Assembly (NCBI GenBank): GCA_934661135.1
Contig: CAKUJA010000040.1
Location: forward strand, 1 to 20,868
DNA from: an uncultured Oscillospiraceae bacterium
GTDB lineage: Bacteria; Bacillota; Clostridia; Oscillospirales; Oscillospiraceae
Length of the DNA: 20,868 nucleotides
Reading direction: 5' to 3'
A program made the translations under genes and the position numbers. Every line of letters begins with the position of its first letter. Positions within the stretch are counted from its first letter, which is position 1. The notes below the pieces were generated by a model. That model was not told the origin of the DNA and ran no database searches. It saw only the letters and a program-made list of their open reading frames with translations. Positions 14,047 through 20,868 of this stretch are shown here, piece after piece.

Positions 14047-15829
14047 ATTCTGTCAGTGCATCAAACGCAGGCTTCAGTTCCGTCAGCTTGCTCAGGCTGC
14101 ACGCGGCGTTCCACGCCATGAAGCCTCCTGTAAGGCCGCCATCCTGCAGTGCTTGCAGCTCGCCGCCGACCTCCTCCGCGCCGTAGGTGTTGTACGGCGG
14201 GCGGATCGCGTCATAGGCCTGAATCCAGGTACGCGCGATAGCGGGCGCCGGTGTTTCGGCCTGCCGCGCGGCTGCCTTGACTGACCAGTCGTAGATCGTC
14301 TCGTAGGGATGCTCCCACGGGCGATAGGTGCCGTTCTGACTGAAATGGTCCGGGTACGGCATTCCGCTGATAACATCCACAACATTGCTGATCGCCGGCC
14401 AATACTGACCGTAGGCCGTGACATAGGTCTCGGCCGTCTCACCAAAAACGTCCGCGCCGACGTAGACGCCGCAGTCGTGCAGCTCATCCGTCGCGTACAT
14501 CAAAAAGCGCTGGATGGCCTGCGCCTTCGTCTCATCGTTTTCGTTGCGATAGTCGATGTTGCCGTCTTTCTCGTAGTCATATGTGCCATCCGGGAAACGG
14601 ACATAGTCGAATTGAATCTCCTGGAACCCCATCATTTCGACGGCCTCCCTAGCCAGAGCCACCTTATATTCCCAGACATAGCGGCAGAACGCGCTCGGCC
14701 AATAGCTGGCAGCGATGTAGAGCGGATCGCTCTTGCGGTCGGCGATGGCATATTCCGGGTGGTCGGCGACAAAGAATGAGTCGTTAAACGTTGTCAGGCG
14801 GCCGATGACATAGAAGCCGGCTTCCCTGATCTTTTGAATCGCCGTCTGATATTCCTCGATCGTGTTATTCGCGTAGCGGTAGGCCGTCGGGGAATATTCC
14901 TGATAGACCGGAGAGGGATAACCGATCGAGGTGCCGTCCATGATATTGACGACAAAAGCGTTGATGTTCGTCGACTTTGCGTACTCGATATAGGCGTCGA
15001 TATTGCCGATGACCTCCGGGTCACAGGTCAGATAGAGACTATAACAGGGGTTCGGCATGATGTTGTTTTCAAAATTTGCCTTGTCGCGCGGGTAGTAGTC
15101 GAGCGACGCGGCATCGCCGCCGCCCCAGCGATCCTCGCGGCCAAGATGGACTGCGTAGCTGCCGAAACGGTCGTAGATGCCGGAGGCAAGCTCTGCGGTG
15201 GCGGCGGTATATTCGCCGCTGATGTAGCCGGTCGAGGTGCCGTCGGTCACATGATAGAGGTGGACAACACCGTTGGAAACCGTATCGTAGCCGAGCACAC
15301 GCAGCTCCGTCCCCTGTTCCACAAGACCGCCAAGCTCGAAACCGTCGGCGCTCAGGCGGAGATTTTGCGGCGTGCGGACATAGATCGTCGTCTCCAGCAC
15401 GACTGCCCCCGGATCGTCGGTGAAATAGGTCTGATCGACGTAGCCATATTGCAGATCGCGGTAATAGGTCAGATAATATGTGTGGCCATCCTTTTTCAGC
15501 GGCTCGGCGGAAAGATACGTCACGGACGAGCCGCGCGTCACCTCGCCGGACACGGCCAGCGACGCATCATAGCACGGTACCGTCGGCGTCTCGGCGCAGA
15601 TGAACGCAGACTGATAGCGGCTGCCGGTTGGCGCGGCAGCGGTATCCGCAGGCTGCTCTGCGCTGCCGGTCAGTACGCAGATCAGCAAAATCAGCGCGAC
15701 GAGTAGCAGCACCGCAATCAGAACCAGCCACGTATTCTGGCGCAAAAAGCGCTGGATGGCCTGCTGCCGTGCGGAATCCGCAGCGCGGCGGCGCTTGGAG
15801 GCCGAAGTGGAATTCCGGCGTTTTTTCAT
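14045..15829 (-). CDS. Membrane-anchored DUF4015 putative glycoside hydrolase
   Basis: 594 residues. A Lys/Arg-rich cytoplasmic head (1-30) precedes one membrane helix (about 34-54, LVLIAVLLLVALILL), giving a type II anchored extracellular protein or an uncleaved signal. About 65-245 are beta-rich and SH3-like, with two similar modules (CYDASLAVSGEVTRGSSV; YVRTPQNLRLSADG). About 265-590 are the DUF4015 barrel: NINAFVVNIMDGTSIGYPSPVY, FYVIGRLTTFND, DHPEYAIADR, MGFQEIQFDYVRFPDGTY, VGADVFGET and IQAYD. In FDYVRFPDG the acidic residues are likely catalytic by analogy with glycosidase barrels. A cell-wall or surface polysaccharide is a reasonable but unproven substrate. Promoter TATAAT lies 28 nt upstream. 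An identical 22-bp stretch occurs in frame at 14501-14522 and 15743-15764, coding QAIQRFL twice. Confidence 0.85.
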   Translation of the reverse strand: MKKRRNSTSASKRRRAADSARQQAIQRFLRQNTWLVLIAVLLLVALILLICVLTGSAEQPADTAAAPTGSRYQSAFICAETPTVPCYDASLAVSGEVTRGSSVTYLSAEPLKKDGHTYYLTYYRDLQYGYVDQTYFTDDPGAVVLETTIYVRTPQNLRLSADGFELGGLVEQGTELRVLGYDTVSNGVVHLYHVTDGTSTGYISGEYTAATAELASGIYDRFGSYAVHLGREDRWGGGDAASLDYYPRDKANFENNIMPNPCYSLYLTCDPEVIGNIDAYIEYAKSTNINAFVVNIMDGTSIGYPSPVYQEYSPTAYRYANNTIEEYQTAIQKIREAGFYVIGRLTTFNDSFFVADHPEYAIADRKSDPLYIAASYWPSAFCRYVWEYKVALAREAVEMMGFQEIQFDYVRFPDGTYDYEKDGNIDYRNENDETKAQAIQRFLMYATDELHDCGVYVGADVFGETAETYVTAYGQYWPAISNVVDVISGMPYPDHFSQNGTYRPWEHPYETIYDWSVKAAARQAETPAPAIARTWIQAYDAIRPPYNTYGAEEVGGELQALQDGGLTGGFMAWNAACSLSKLTELKPAFDALTE

Positions 15830-15856
15830 AGCATTCCCTACTTTCTAATGCTATGT

Positions 15857-15862
15857 ATTATA
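15857..15862 (-). promoter_or_regulatory. -10 box of the DUF4015 gene
   Basis: Consensus TATAAT on the minus strand, with only a weak TGGAAT at the -35 position 17 nt upstream. The rest of the spacer 15863-16060 is AT-rich and shows no gene or clear structure. Confidence 0.6.
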
Positions 15863-16064
15863 CATCAACTTTTTCCGAAATTCCACCTTTTTCGCATATT
15901 TTCACAGAATATCTCAGTTTTATTCTGTTTTTCGAGTTCCATCCTCCATTTTCACCGTTTATCATTGCTGTTTTTATGGTTTCTGCTCCATTTTAAGTGA
16001 AAAAGCATCGCATAATCTTCCGCTTATGTAAACTAAAAATCCAGATTTTTAAAACTTTTTTCGA

Positions 16065-16098
16065 AAAACCGCAAAAGCGCCCGCCAGTGGGCGGGCGC
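16065..16098 (-). terminator. Terminator of the recD2-comFC-mreB operon
   Basis: A 9-bp GC stem (16077-16085 with 16090-16098) with a 4-nt loop is followed on the minus strand by TTTTGCGGTTTTT. It starts 8 nt past the mreB stop. Confidence 0.8.
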
Positions 16099-16105
16099 GC
16101 TTGGG

Positions 16106-17146
16106 CTATTCCTTCATCAGCTTGCGACGGGCGATGTTGATTGTGCCCTCCTGCATGGCTGTGATCCACGCGAGAGAACGCCCCGCGCCGTTTGCAACGC
16201 AGGACTCCGCGTCGTCGGCAATCGAGCATGGGATCTCCGTCCGCTCGGTAATCAGCTTGTCAAAGCCGTAAAGCAGGCTGCCGCCGCCGGTCAGGACGAT
16301 GCCGTTGCCGGGCAGGTCGGCCACAAGCTCCGGCGAGGTCTGCTCCAGCACGGAGAGCACCTCGTCGACAATCTGGCGCGCCGGGCGCTTGAAGGCTTCG
16401 AGCAGCTCGCTGGACGTCAGCGTCTCCTCCTTCGGCAGTCCGGTTTTCAGGTCGCGGCCTTTGACATTCATCACGGCTTCCTCCGGACGCGGATAGACAC
16501 AGCCGATGGCGATTTTGACTTCTTCGGCGGTATTCTGGCCGATGACCATGCCGAAATGACGGCGGACATATTCGATGACCGCATCATCGAATGTATCACC
16601 CGCGATCTTGATCGACGAGGACACGGCGATGCCGTTCATGCTGAGCACCGCAATATCGGTTGTACCGCCGCCGATGTCGACAACCATGCGACCCTCGGGG
16701 CCGGCGATATCGAGCTTTGCGCCAAGCGCGGCGGCAAACGGCTCCTCAATCAGATAGACGCGCCGCGCGCCAGCTTCCATCGTTGCCTGAATGACTGCGC
16801 GCTCCTCGACCTCCGTGACGCCGCTCGGCACGGAGACGATCACACGGGGTTTAATCAGCGTGAATTTGCTGATCTTCTTGAGAAACTGATCCAGCATTTT
16901 CTCAGTCATCTCATAGTCGGAGATGACGCCATCGCGCAGCGGACGCACCGCGACGACATTGCCCGGCGTGCGTCCGAGCATATTGCGCGCCGCCGCGCCG
17001 ACCTGGAGCACCTTTCCGGTATTTTTATCCATCGCGACAACAGACGGCTCCCGCAGCACGATACCGCGCCCCGCTTCATAGATCAGGACGTTGGCCGTGC
17101 CGAGGTCGATTCCGATGTCGCGTGAGAGAATCATCGACAATTTCAT
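16106..17146 (-). CDS. mreB: MreB/Mbl-type rod-shape actin homologue
   Basis: 346 residues, normal for MreB. It is a bacterial actin that forms membrane-associated filaments guiding the elongation cell-wall machinery. The ATP-binding actin motifs are visible: phosphate loop 1 DIGIDLGTANV (10-20), VVDIGGGTTDIAV near residue 155, and VLTGGGSLLYG near the C-terminus. The short hydrophobic start MKLSMILS may serve as the membrane-binding peptide. The order SREPSVVAMDKNTGKVL-like (REPSVVAMDKNTGKVL) and GRTPGNVVAVRPLRDGVI is closest to my memory of Mbl. It overlaps comFC by 4 nt (ATGA) and ends the operon; no mreC or mreD follows, so this is probably an mreB paralogue outside the mreBCD locus. Confidence 0.9.
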   Translation of the reverse strand: MKLSMILSRDIGIDLGTANVLIYEAGRGIVLREPSVVAMDKNTGKVLQVGAAARNMLGRTPGNVVAVRPLRDGVISDYEMTEKMLDQFLKKISKFTLIKPRVIVSVPSGVTEVEERAVIQATMEAGARRVYLIEEPFAAALGAKLDIAGPEGRMVVDIGGGTTDIAVLSMNGIAVSSSIKIAGDTFDDAVIEYVRRHFGMVIGQNTAEEVKIAIGCVYPRPEEAVMNVKGRDLKTGLPKEETLTSSELLEAFKRPARQIVDEVLSVLEQTSPELVADLPGNGIVLTGGGSLLYGFDKLITERTEIPCSIADDAESCVANGAGRSLAWITAMQEGTINIARRKLMKE

Positions 17147-17820
17147 AGTGTTTCCCCTTTATCTTCTGGCTTTTTCGCCGGTGCAGCCAACGCTGCGCAC
17201 AGAACGCGCTCCGCGCCGGCGGTGAGCAGGACGCGGCTGCACTCAGAGAGCGTCGCGCCGGTCGTTACAATATCGTCGAGCAGCAAAATCCGTTTTCCGG
17301 CATAGACTTCCGGCTGGTAGGGTTCGTAGACGCCGCGGACGTTTGCGGCACGCATCGCGGCGTCCTGCAACGTGGACTGCGCAGGCGTATGCGTCGTCTT
17401 GACCAGCGTGCGCAGCATCGGCACGCCCAGCGTCCCGGAGACCGCGCGGCAGAGCAGCTCCGTCTGGTCATAGCCGCGCGACTTGCGCCGCTCGTCGCTG
17501 ACCGGCGCCCACGTAACCAGATCGAAATCCCCGGAGAGCTTATCCCCGATCGTGACCGCCATCCACTTGCCGTACTGTTCGGCATATTGCTTCAGGCCGC
17601 CGAACTTGAAGCGCAGAATCGACGCACGGATCGGCTCCTGATAGAAAAACGTCGCAACGCAGCGGTCGGCATAGCGCACGTGCGGCTCCGCCCCCTCATA
17701 ATTCGGCAATGCGTCGAGACAATCCGGACAGACCACGGCGCGCGGCTCGTCCAGCACGCGGTGGCAAATGATGCACTTGGGCGGAAAGAGCAGATCGAGC
17801 AGCCAGGTGAGCAGCTTCAT
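17143..17820 (-). CDS. comFC: ComFC-type phosphoribosyltransferase-like protein
   Basis: 225 residues, usual ComF length. A four-cysteine zinc motif (C16, C19, C31, C34) in PPKCIICH...CPDCLD precedes a phosphoribosyltransferase-like domain. SRGYDQTELL and the PRPP-binding loop LLLDDIVTTGAT (180-190, D182-D183) are well kept. ComFC proteins act in uptake of DNA during competence; the enzymatic role of the PRT fold is unclear. It is coupled to recD2 upstream and mreB downstream by 4-nt overlaps, and no comFA helicase neighbours it. A pairing with the RecD2 helicase hints at a DNA-processing role, but it is an inference from the operon. Confidence 0.9.
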   Translation of the reverse strand: MKLLTWLLDLLFPPKCIICHRVLDEPRAVVCPDCLDALPNYEGAEPHVRYADRCVATFFYQEPIRASILRFKFGGLKQYAEQYGKWMAVTIGDKLSGDFDLVTWAPVSDERRKSRGYDQTELLCRAVSGTLGVPMLRTLVKTTHTPAQSTLQDAAMRAANVRGVYEPYQPEVYAGKRILLLDDIVTTGATLSECSRVLLTAGAERVLCAALAAPAKKPEDKGETL

Positions 17821-20033
17821 ACCGCTCCTCCCTCCAGACGGAGCTTCAGGCCGCTATACCGTTTCTGCCGGCGGTCATTGCGCACCATTGCGGCCAGCAC
17901 TTCCTCATCGCCCACAACGATCAGCAGCTCCCGCGCGCGCGTGATGGCCGTATAGAGAACGCTGCGCGTCAGCAGATACGGTGAACCGGCGAACGCGGAG
18001 AGCACCACAGCGCGGTATTCACTGCCCTGACTCTTGTGCACCGTCATCGCGTAGGCAGGCTCCAGCTCGCCGAGCATATCGAACGCATATTCGGCGCGCT
18101 TGTCGTCAAAGCAAACCGTGACCAGCTCGGTCTGATAGTCGATCTGTTCAATCCGGCCGATGTCGCCGTTAAAGATGCCGCTCCCGGCGGACCGACCGTT
18201 CAGATCCTTCCACAGTATATCATAATTATTGCGGATTTGCATTACCCGATCGCCCTCGCGGAAGGAAAAATCGCCAAATCGCTTCTCTTTTTTTCCGGCT
18301 ACGGGCGGATTAAGCACTGCTTGCAGCGCAAGGTTGAGATTTTTCGTGCCGGTCTCCCCTTTCCGGGTCGGGCTGAGCACCTGAATCTCCGACGCTGGGA
18401 TTCCCATATTCTTGGGCAAGCGCGTCTGGCAGAGCTGCTGAACGGTCTGCACAAGCGTCTCAGGATCGCGGCGGCGCAGGAAGAAGAAGTCGCGGTCGAT
18501 GCGGTTCAGCACCGGCAGTTCGCCGTGGTTGACCGCGTGGGCATTCATAACGATCAGGCTTTGACTGGCCTGCCGAAAAATCTCGGTCAGGCGAACCGTT
18601 TCCACGCGGCCGCTTCGAATGAGATCGGCAAACAGGTTGCCCGCGCCAACGGACGGAAGCTGATCCGGATCGCCGACGAGAATCAGGCGGCAGTTCGGCT
18701 TCAGCGCGCGCAGAAGCGACGCCATGAGCTGCAAATCGACCATCGACGTCTCATCCACAATCAGCGCATCGCAGGGCAGCGGCTCGTCCTCGTCGTGGAA
18801 AAACGACATCACACCGCTCTCCTCGTCAAACTGCGATTCCAGCAGACGGTGAATTGTGGACGCGTCGCGCCCGGTGCACTCCGCAAGCCGCTTGGCGGCG
18901 CGGCCGGTCGGCGCGGTGAGCAGCGTCTTGATTTTCAGCAGGTCAAACAGCTCCAAAATGCCGGACATAACGGTCGTTTTGCCGGTGCCGGGGCCTCCCG
19001 TCACGATCAAAAGCTGGCGCAGCGCCGCCATGCGGATGGCTTCGCGCTGCTGCGCGGCATAGGTCAGCGATTGGTTTTCCTCCGCGCGCGCCACCAAACG
19101 CTCCAAGCCGTCGGGCGGCGGCAGCTCCGCGCCGGCCATCTGCAACACACGCTTGCAGACGTAGTCCTCCGCTTCATAAAACTGCGGCAGATAGCAGGCG
19201 TCCAGACCGGCAATGCGGTCGGTCACCATGCGCTCCTGCTCGGCAAGGCGCGTCATCCCGGCCTGCACAAGCTCTGCATCAATGCTCAGCAGCGCAGCCG
19301 TCGCAGCGCAGAGCTTGTCCTTCGGAATAAACGTGTGGCCGTGGTTCATCAGGTTGAACGATAATTCAAAGAGTACGCCTGCTTCGACGCGGCGCTCATC
19401 GTCCGCCGGAACATCCAGCTCCAGCGCAAACGCGTCGACCAGTCCAAAGTCCGCGCCGAAATAGGGGTCGGTCAGCAGATACGGGTCATCGCGCAGGGCG
19501 TCCTGCGCGTCAGGACCATAGATACGGTAGAGCCTGACAGCAAGCTCCGGCGGCAGGTGGTGGATCGCCAAAAATTCAATCAGGCGGCGAATACCGGACT
19601 GGCGCTGGAAGCTCGCCGACATCTCCGCCGCCTTCGATGCGGAAATGCCGGGAATTTCCGTCAGGCGCGACGGCTCGTTCTCCAAAACATCAAGACTTTG
19701 CGCGCCGAAGCGTTCAACAATCTTTGCGGCGGTCTTTGCGCCGATCCCCTTGATCGCGCGCGAGGAGAGATAGGAGTAGATCTCCTGCACGGTCTCCGGC
19801 ATCAGCCGCTCTAAAAACTCCGCTTCAAACTGCGGACCGTGGCTCGGGTGCCGTCCCCACTTGCCGGCAATGACAAGGCGTTCGCCAACGACGGTCATCG
19901 GGATGGTACCCGTGACCGTAATCAGCTCGCCGCTCTCCGTGCAAAGGCGCAGCACCGTATATCCATTTTCCGAATTCTGAAACACAATGCCCTGCACTGT
20001 ACCGCGAATCATTTCCTCGTCGCGTTCCGCCAT
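17817..20033 (-). CDS. recD2: RecD2-type ATP-dependent DNA helicase
   Basis: 738 residues, typical for stand-alone RecD2 (RecD-like, no RecBC). It is a 5'-3' superfamily 1B DNA helicase in repair and replication-fork maintenance. An OB-like N-terminus is followed by helix-hairpin-helix repeats (about 95-135: IKGIGAKTAAKI, TEIPGISASKAAE). The Walker A motif GGPGTGKTT is at 346-354, VDETSM at 426-431, GDPDQLPSVGAG at 454-465, EIFRQ near 484, VHKSQGSEY at 665-673 and LYTAITRAR at 693-701. All expected helicase motifs are intact. The ATG at 20033 abuts the TAG of the small membrane gene, with GGGAGAG in between overlapping that gene, suggesting translational coupling. comFC overlaps its 3' end by 4 nt. 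Confidence 0.95.
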   Translation of the reverse strand: MAERDEEMIRGTVQGIVFQNSENGYTVLRLCTESGELITVTGTIPMTVVGERLVIAGKWGRHPSHGPQFEAEFLERLMPETVQEIYSYLSSRAIKGIGAKTAAKIVERFGAQSLDVLENEPSRLTEIPGISASKAAEMSASFQRQSGIRRLIEFLAIHHLPPELAVRLYRIYGPDAQDALRDDPYLLTDPYFGADFGLVDAFALELDVPADDERRVEAGVLFELSFNLMNHGHTFIPKDKLCAATAALLSIDAELVQAGMTRLAEQERMVTDRIAGLDACYLPQFYEAEDYVCKRVLQMAGAELPPPDGLERLVARAEENQSLTYAAQQREAIRMAALRQLLIVTGGPGTGKTTVMSGILELFDLLKIKTLLTAPTGRAAKRLAECTGRDASTIHRLLESQFDEESGVMSFFHDEDEPLPCDALIVDETSMVDLQLMASLLRALKPNCRLILVGDPDQLPSVGAGNLFADLIRSGRVETVRLTEIFRQASQSLIVMNAHAVNHGELPVLNRIDRDFFFLRRRDPETLVQTVQQLCQTRLPKNMGIPASEIQVLSPTRKGETGTKNLNLALQAVLNPPVAGKKEKRFGDFSFREGDRVMQIRNNYDILWKDLNGRSAGSGIFNGDIGRIEQIDYQTELVTVCFDDKRAEYAFDMLGELEPAYAMTVHKSQGSEYRAVVLSAFAGSPYLLTRSVLYTAITRARELLIVVGDEEVLAAMVRNDRRQKRYSGLKLRLEGGAV

Positions 20034-20357
20034 CTATCTCTCCCGCAATCTTTCATTCCATTCTGAATCTTTCACGCAGCGCACAAACGGAAACTGCCGT
20101 TCCAGCGCCGCAGCCGCCGCAAACGATGCACCGTCCTCACCGGGGCAGACCAAATACAACGTCCCGTCAAACAGGCCGCTGCTGCGCAGCCAATTCACCG
20201 CGCGTACCTGCCGTTCCAGCGCGGCTTCGTCCTCAGCAAGCCAATACACCAGCGCCGCACCCGGTCGAACCGGCAGCAGCAGCCGACCGAGCAGACACCA
20301 GACGATCAATAGCACCAGCATCGCAATCGCTGCGCATAATATTACGTCTATCAGCAT
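20034..20357 (-). CDS. Small single-pass membrane protein upstream of recD2
   Basis: 107 residues; no family recognised. A single hydrophobic segment spans about 3-28 (LIDVILCAAIAMLVLLIVWCLLG), then a short basic stretch and a soluble ~75-residue domain starting ALVYWLAEDEAALERQVRAV with a probable alpha/beta pattern (LFDGTLYLVCPGED). It has one cysteine in the soluble half at YLVCPG and one at FVRC. It looks like a genuine gene: its stop codon directly abuts the recD2 start, it has a promoter at 20409-20438, and codon use matches its neighbours. The ribosome site GGAGGGG lies inside a stable hairpin at 20361-20393. Function is unknown; a membrane-tethering partner for the operon products cannot be excluded. 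Confidence 0.75.
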   Translation of the reverse strand: MLIDVILCAAIAMLVLLIVWCLLGRLLLPVRPGAALVYWLAEDEAALERQVRAVNWLRSSGLFDGTLYLVCPGEDGASFAAAAALERQFPFVRCVKDSEWNERLRER

Positions 20358-20360
20358 TCC

Positions 20361-20393
20361 ATCCCCTCCCGCATCATCCTATGCGGAGGGGAT
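20361..20393 (-). promoter_or_regulatory. Hairpin that buries the ribosome site of the small membrane gene
   Basis: Minus-strand ATCCCCTCCGCAT (20381-20393) pairs with ATGCGGGAGGGGAT (20361-20374) with one bulged base. The second arm holds the Shine-Dalgarno sequence, 4 nt before the ATG. Closed, it should block initiation; it has no T-run, so it is not a terminator. Confidence 0.6.
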
Positions 20394-20408
20394 TGATGAT
20401 GTTATTTT

Positions 20409-20438
20409 ACTATAAGCATCGCCGTTTTTCCAGATCAA
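20409..20438 (-). promoter_or_regulatory. Candidate promoter of the recD2 operon
   Basis: Minus strand -35 TTGATC (20433-20438), 18-nt spacer, and -10 TATAGT (20409-20414). It is placed between the tuf terminator and the small membrane gene. Confidence 0.5.
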
Positions 20439-20452
20439 ACACAAAAAAATAG

Positions 20453-20486
20453 CAAAAAAGCAGCGCCCGGAAAACCGGGCGCCGCT
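20453..20486 (-). terminator. Terminator downstream of tuf
   Basis: A GC-rich 12-bp stem with one mismatch (20459-20470 with 20475-20486), loop AAAA on the plus strand, is followed on the minus strand by TTTTTT and then further T-rich sequence. The 82 nt between it and the tuf stop show nothing else. Confidence 0.85.
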
Positions 20487-20568
20487 TGATTCGGCTAAAA
20501 TTCAGCATTTGCAATTCTGAACCGCGTTGGCTGCAAGGCCGAGCGAACAGAACCACTACTGTGAAAAA

Positions 20569-20868
20569 TTAGTCCTCGTTGATGGCGATGACAACGCCGG
20601 AACCAACGGTACGGCCGCCTTCACGGATAGCGAAACGCAGACCATTCTCGATGGCGATCGGGGTAATCAGCTCGACATTCATGTCGATGTTATCGCCAGG
20701 CATGCACATCTCAACGCCTTCGGGCAGGGAGATGATACCGGTGACGTCAGTGGTTCTGAAGTAGAACTGCGGACGATAGTTGTTGAAGAACGGGGTATGA
20801 CGGCCGCCTTCTTCCTTGGACAGGACGTAAACCTGGCCAGCGAACTTGGTGTGAGGATGGATGGAACC
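20569..20868 (-). CDS. tuf: Elongation factor Tu, C-terminal part (cut by window edge)
   Basis: The last 99 residues of EF-Tu are read from the window edge, ending in TAA at 20571-20569. It is the GTPase that brings aminoacyl-tRNA to the ribosome. The visible part is the end of domain 2/3: GSIHPHTKFAGQVYVL, SKEEGGRHTPFFNNYRPQFYFRTTDVTG, MPGDNIDMNVELI, and the family end RFAIREGGRTVGSGVV. No start is in the window. A terminator follows at 20453, so it is not linked to the recD2 operon. Confidence 0.97.
   Translation of the reverse strand, partial: GSIHPHTKFAGQVYVLSKEEGGRHTPFFNNYRPQFYFRTTDVTGIISLPEGVEMCMPGDNIDMNVELITPIAIENGLRFAIREGGRTVGSGVVIAINED

Noticed and set aside
18036..19364. Plus-strand open frame of about 442 codons over recD2
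   Set aside because: Antisense to an intact RecD2 with all helicase motifs; the opposite frame has no domain signs.
1..20868. CRISPR array or complete insertion sequence
   Set aside because: No regularly spaced direct repeats and no transposase reading frame were found.

Overview
The window looks like a chromosomal segment of a low-to-moderate-GC anaerobic Firmicute, most likely a gut Clostridia of the Oscillospiraceae type. This is an inference from several things: the clostridial form of PurA, the recD2-comFC-mreB gene order, strong AGGAGG ribosome sites, sigma-A promoters, and the ygfK/ssnA purine-catabolism genes known from gut anaerobes. No RNA marker gene other than one tRNA is present, so the genus cannot be fixed.

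Region 1 (1-4090) is visibly AT-richer and accessory. Everything reads leftward from beside tRNA-Leu(CAG). The order is a stand-alone serine-recombinase 'recombinase' domain, a KilA-N domain protein, an unusual HD-domain protein, a DUF1016/YhcG-type PD-(D/E)XK nuclease and a 68-residue orphan protein, closed by a strong intrinsic terminator at 31-77. This is the best candidate for an undescribed mobile or defence-like module, but function is inferred only from domains and arrangement.

Region 2 (4096-10902) starts with tRNA-Leu (TTGACA-17-TATTAT promoter). Then, in leftward transcription order, come an 8-oxoguanine deaminase, the SsnA aminohydrolase and the multi-domain Fe-S/flavin oxidoreductase YgfK. 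These fit anaerobic purine and urate catabolism: the deaminase would make urate from 8-oxoguanine, and YgfK with SsnA belongs to the urate/xanthine degradation gene set. The partner molybdenum hydroxylase is not in this window. The ssnA leader carries a sigma-A promoter embedded in an 18-bp-arm palindrome, followed by an intrinsic terminator before the ribosome site, which looks like a regulated leader. A non-coding ~530-bp element with ~67-nt imperfect terminal inverted repeats sits between ssnA and ygfK.

Region 3 (11011-13841) is the divergent purA-purB operon for AMP synthesis. Its purA has the clostridial variant motifs. Between purB and the convergent next gene lies a palindrome-rich spacer with two identical 37-bp copies of the same terminator hairpin.

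Region 4 (14005-20868) reads leftward: the 3' end of tuf; an operon of a small membrane protein, recD2, comFC and mreB joined by overlapping or abutting stops and starts; and a membrane-anchored DUF4015 putative glycoside hydrolase. The small membrane protein's ribosome site lies inside a stable hairpin. No CRISPR array, rRNA or complete insertion sequence was seen.
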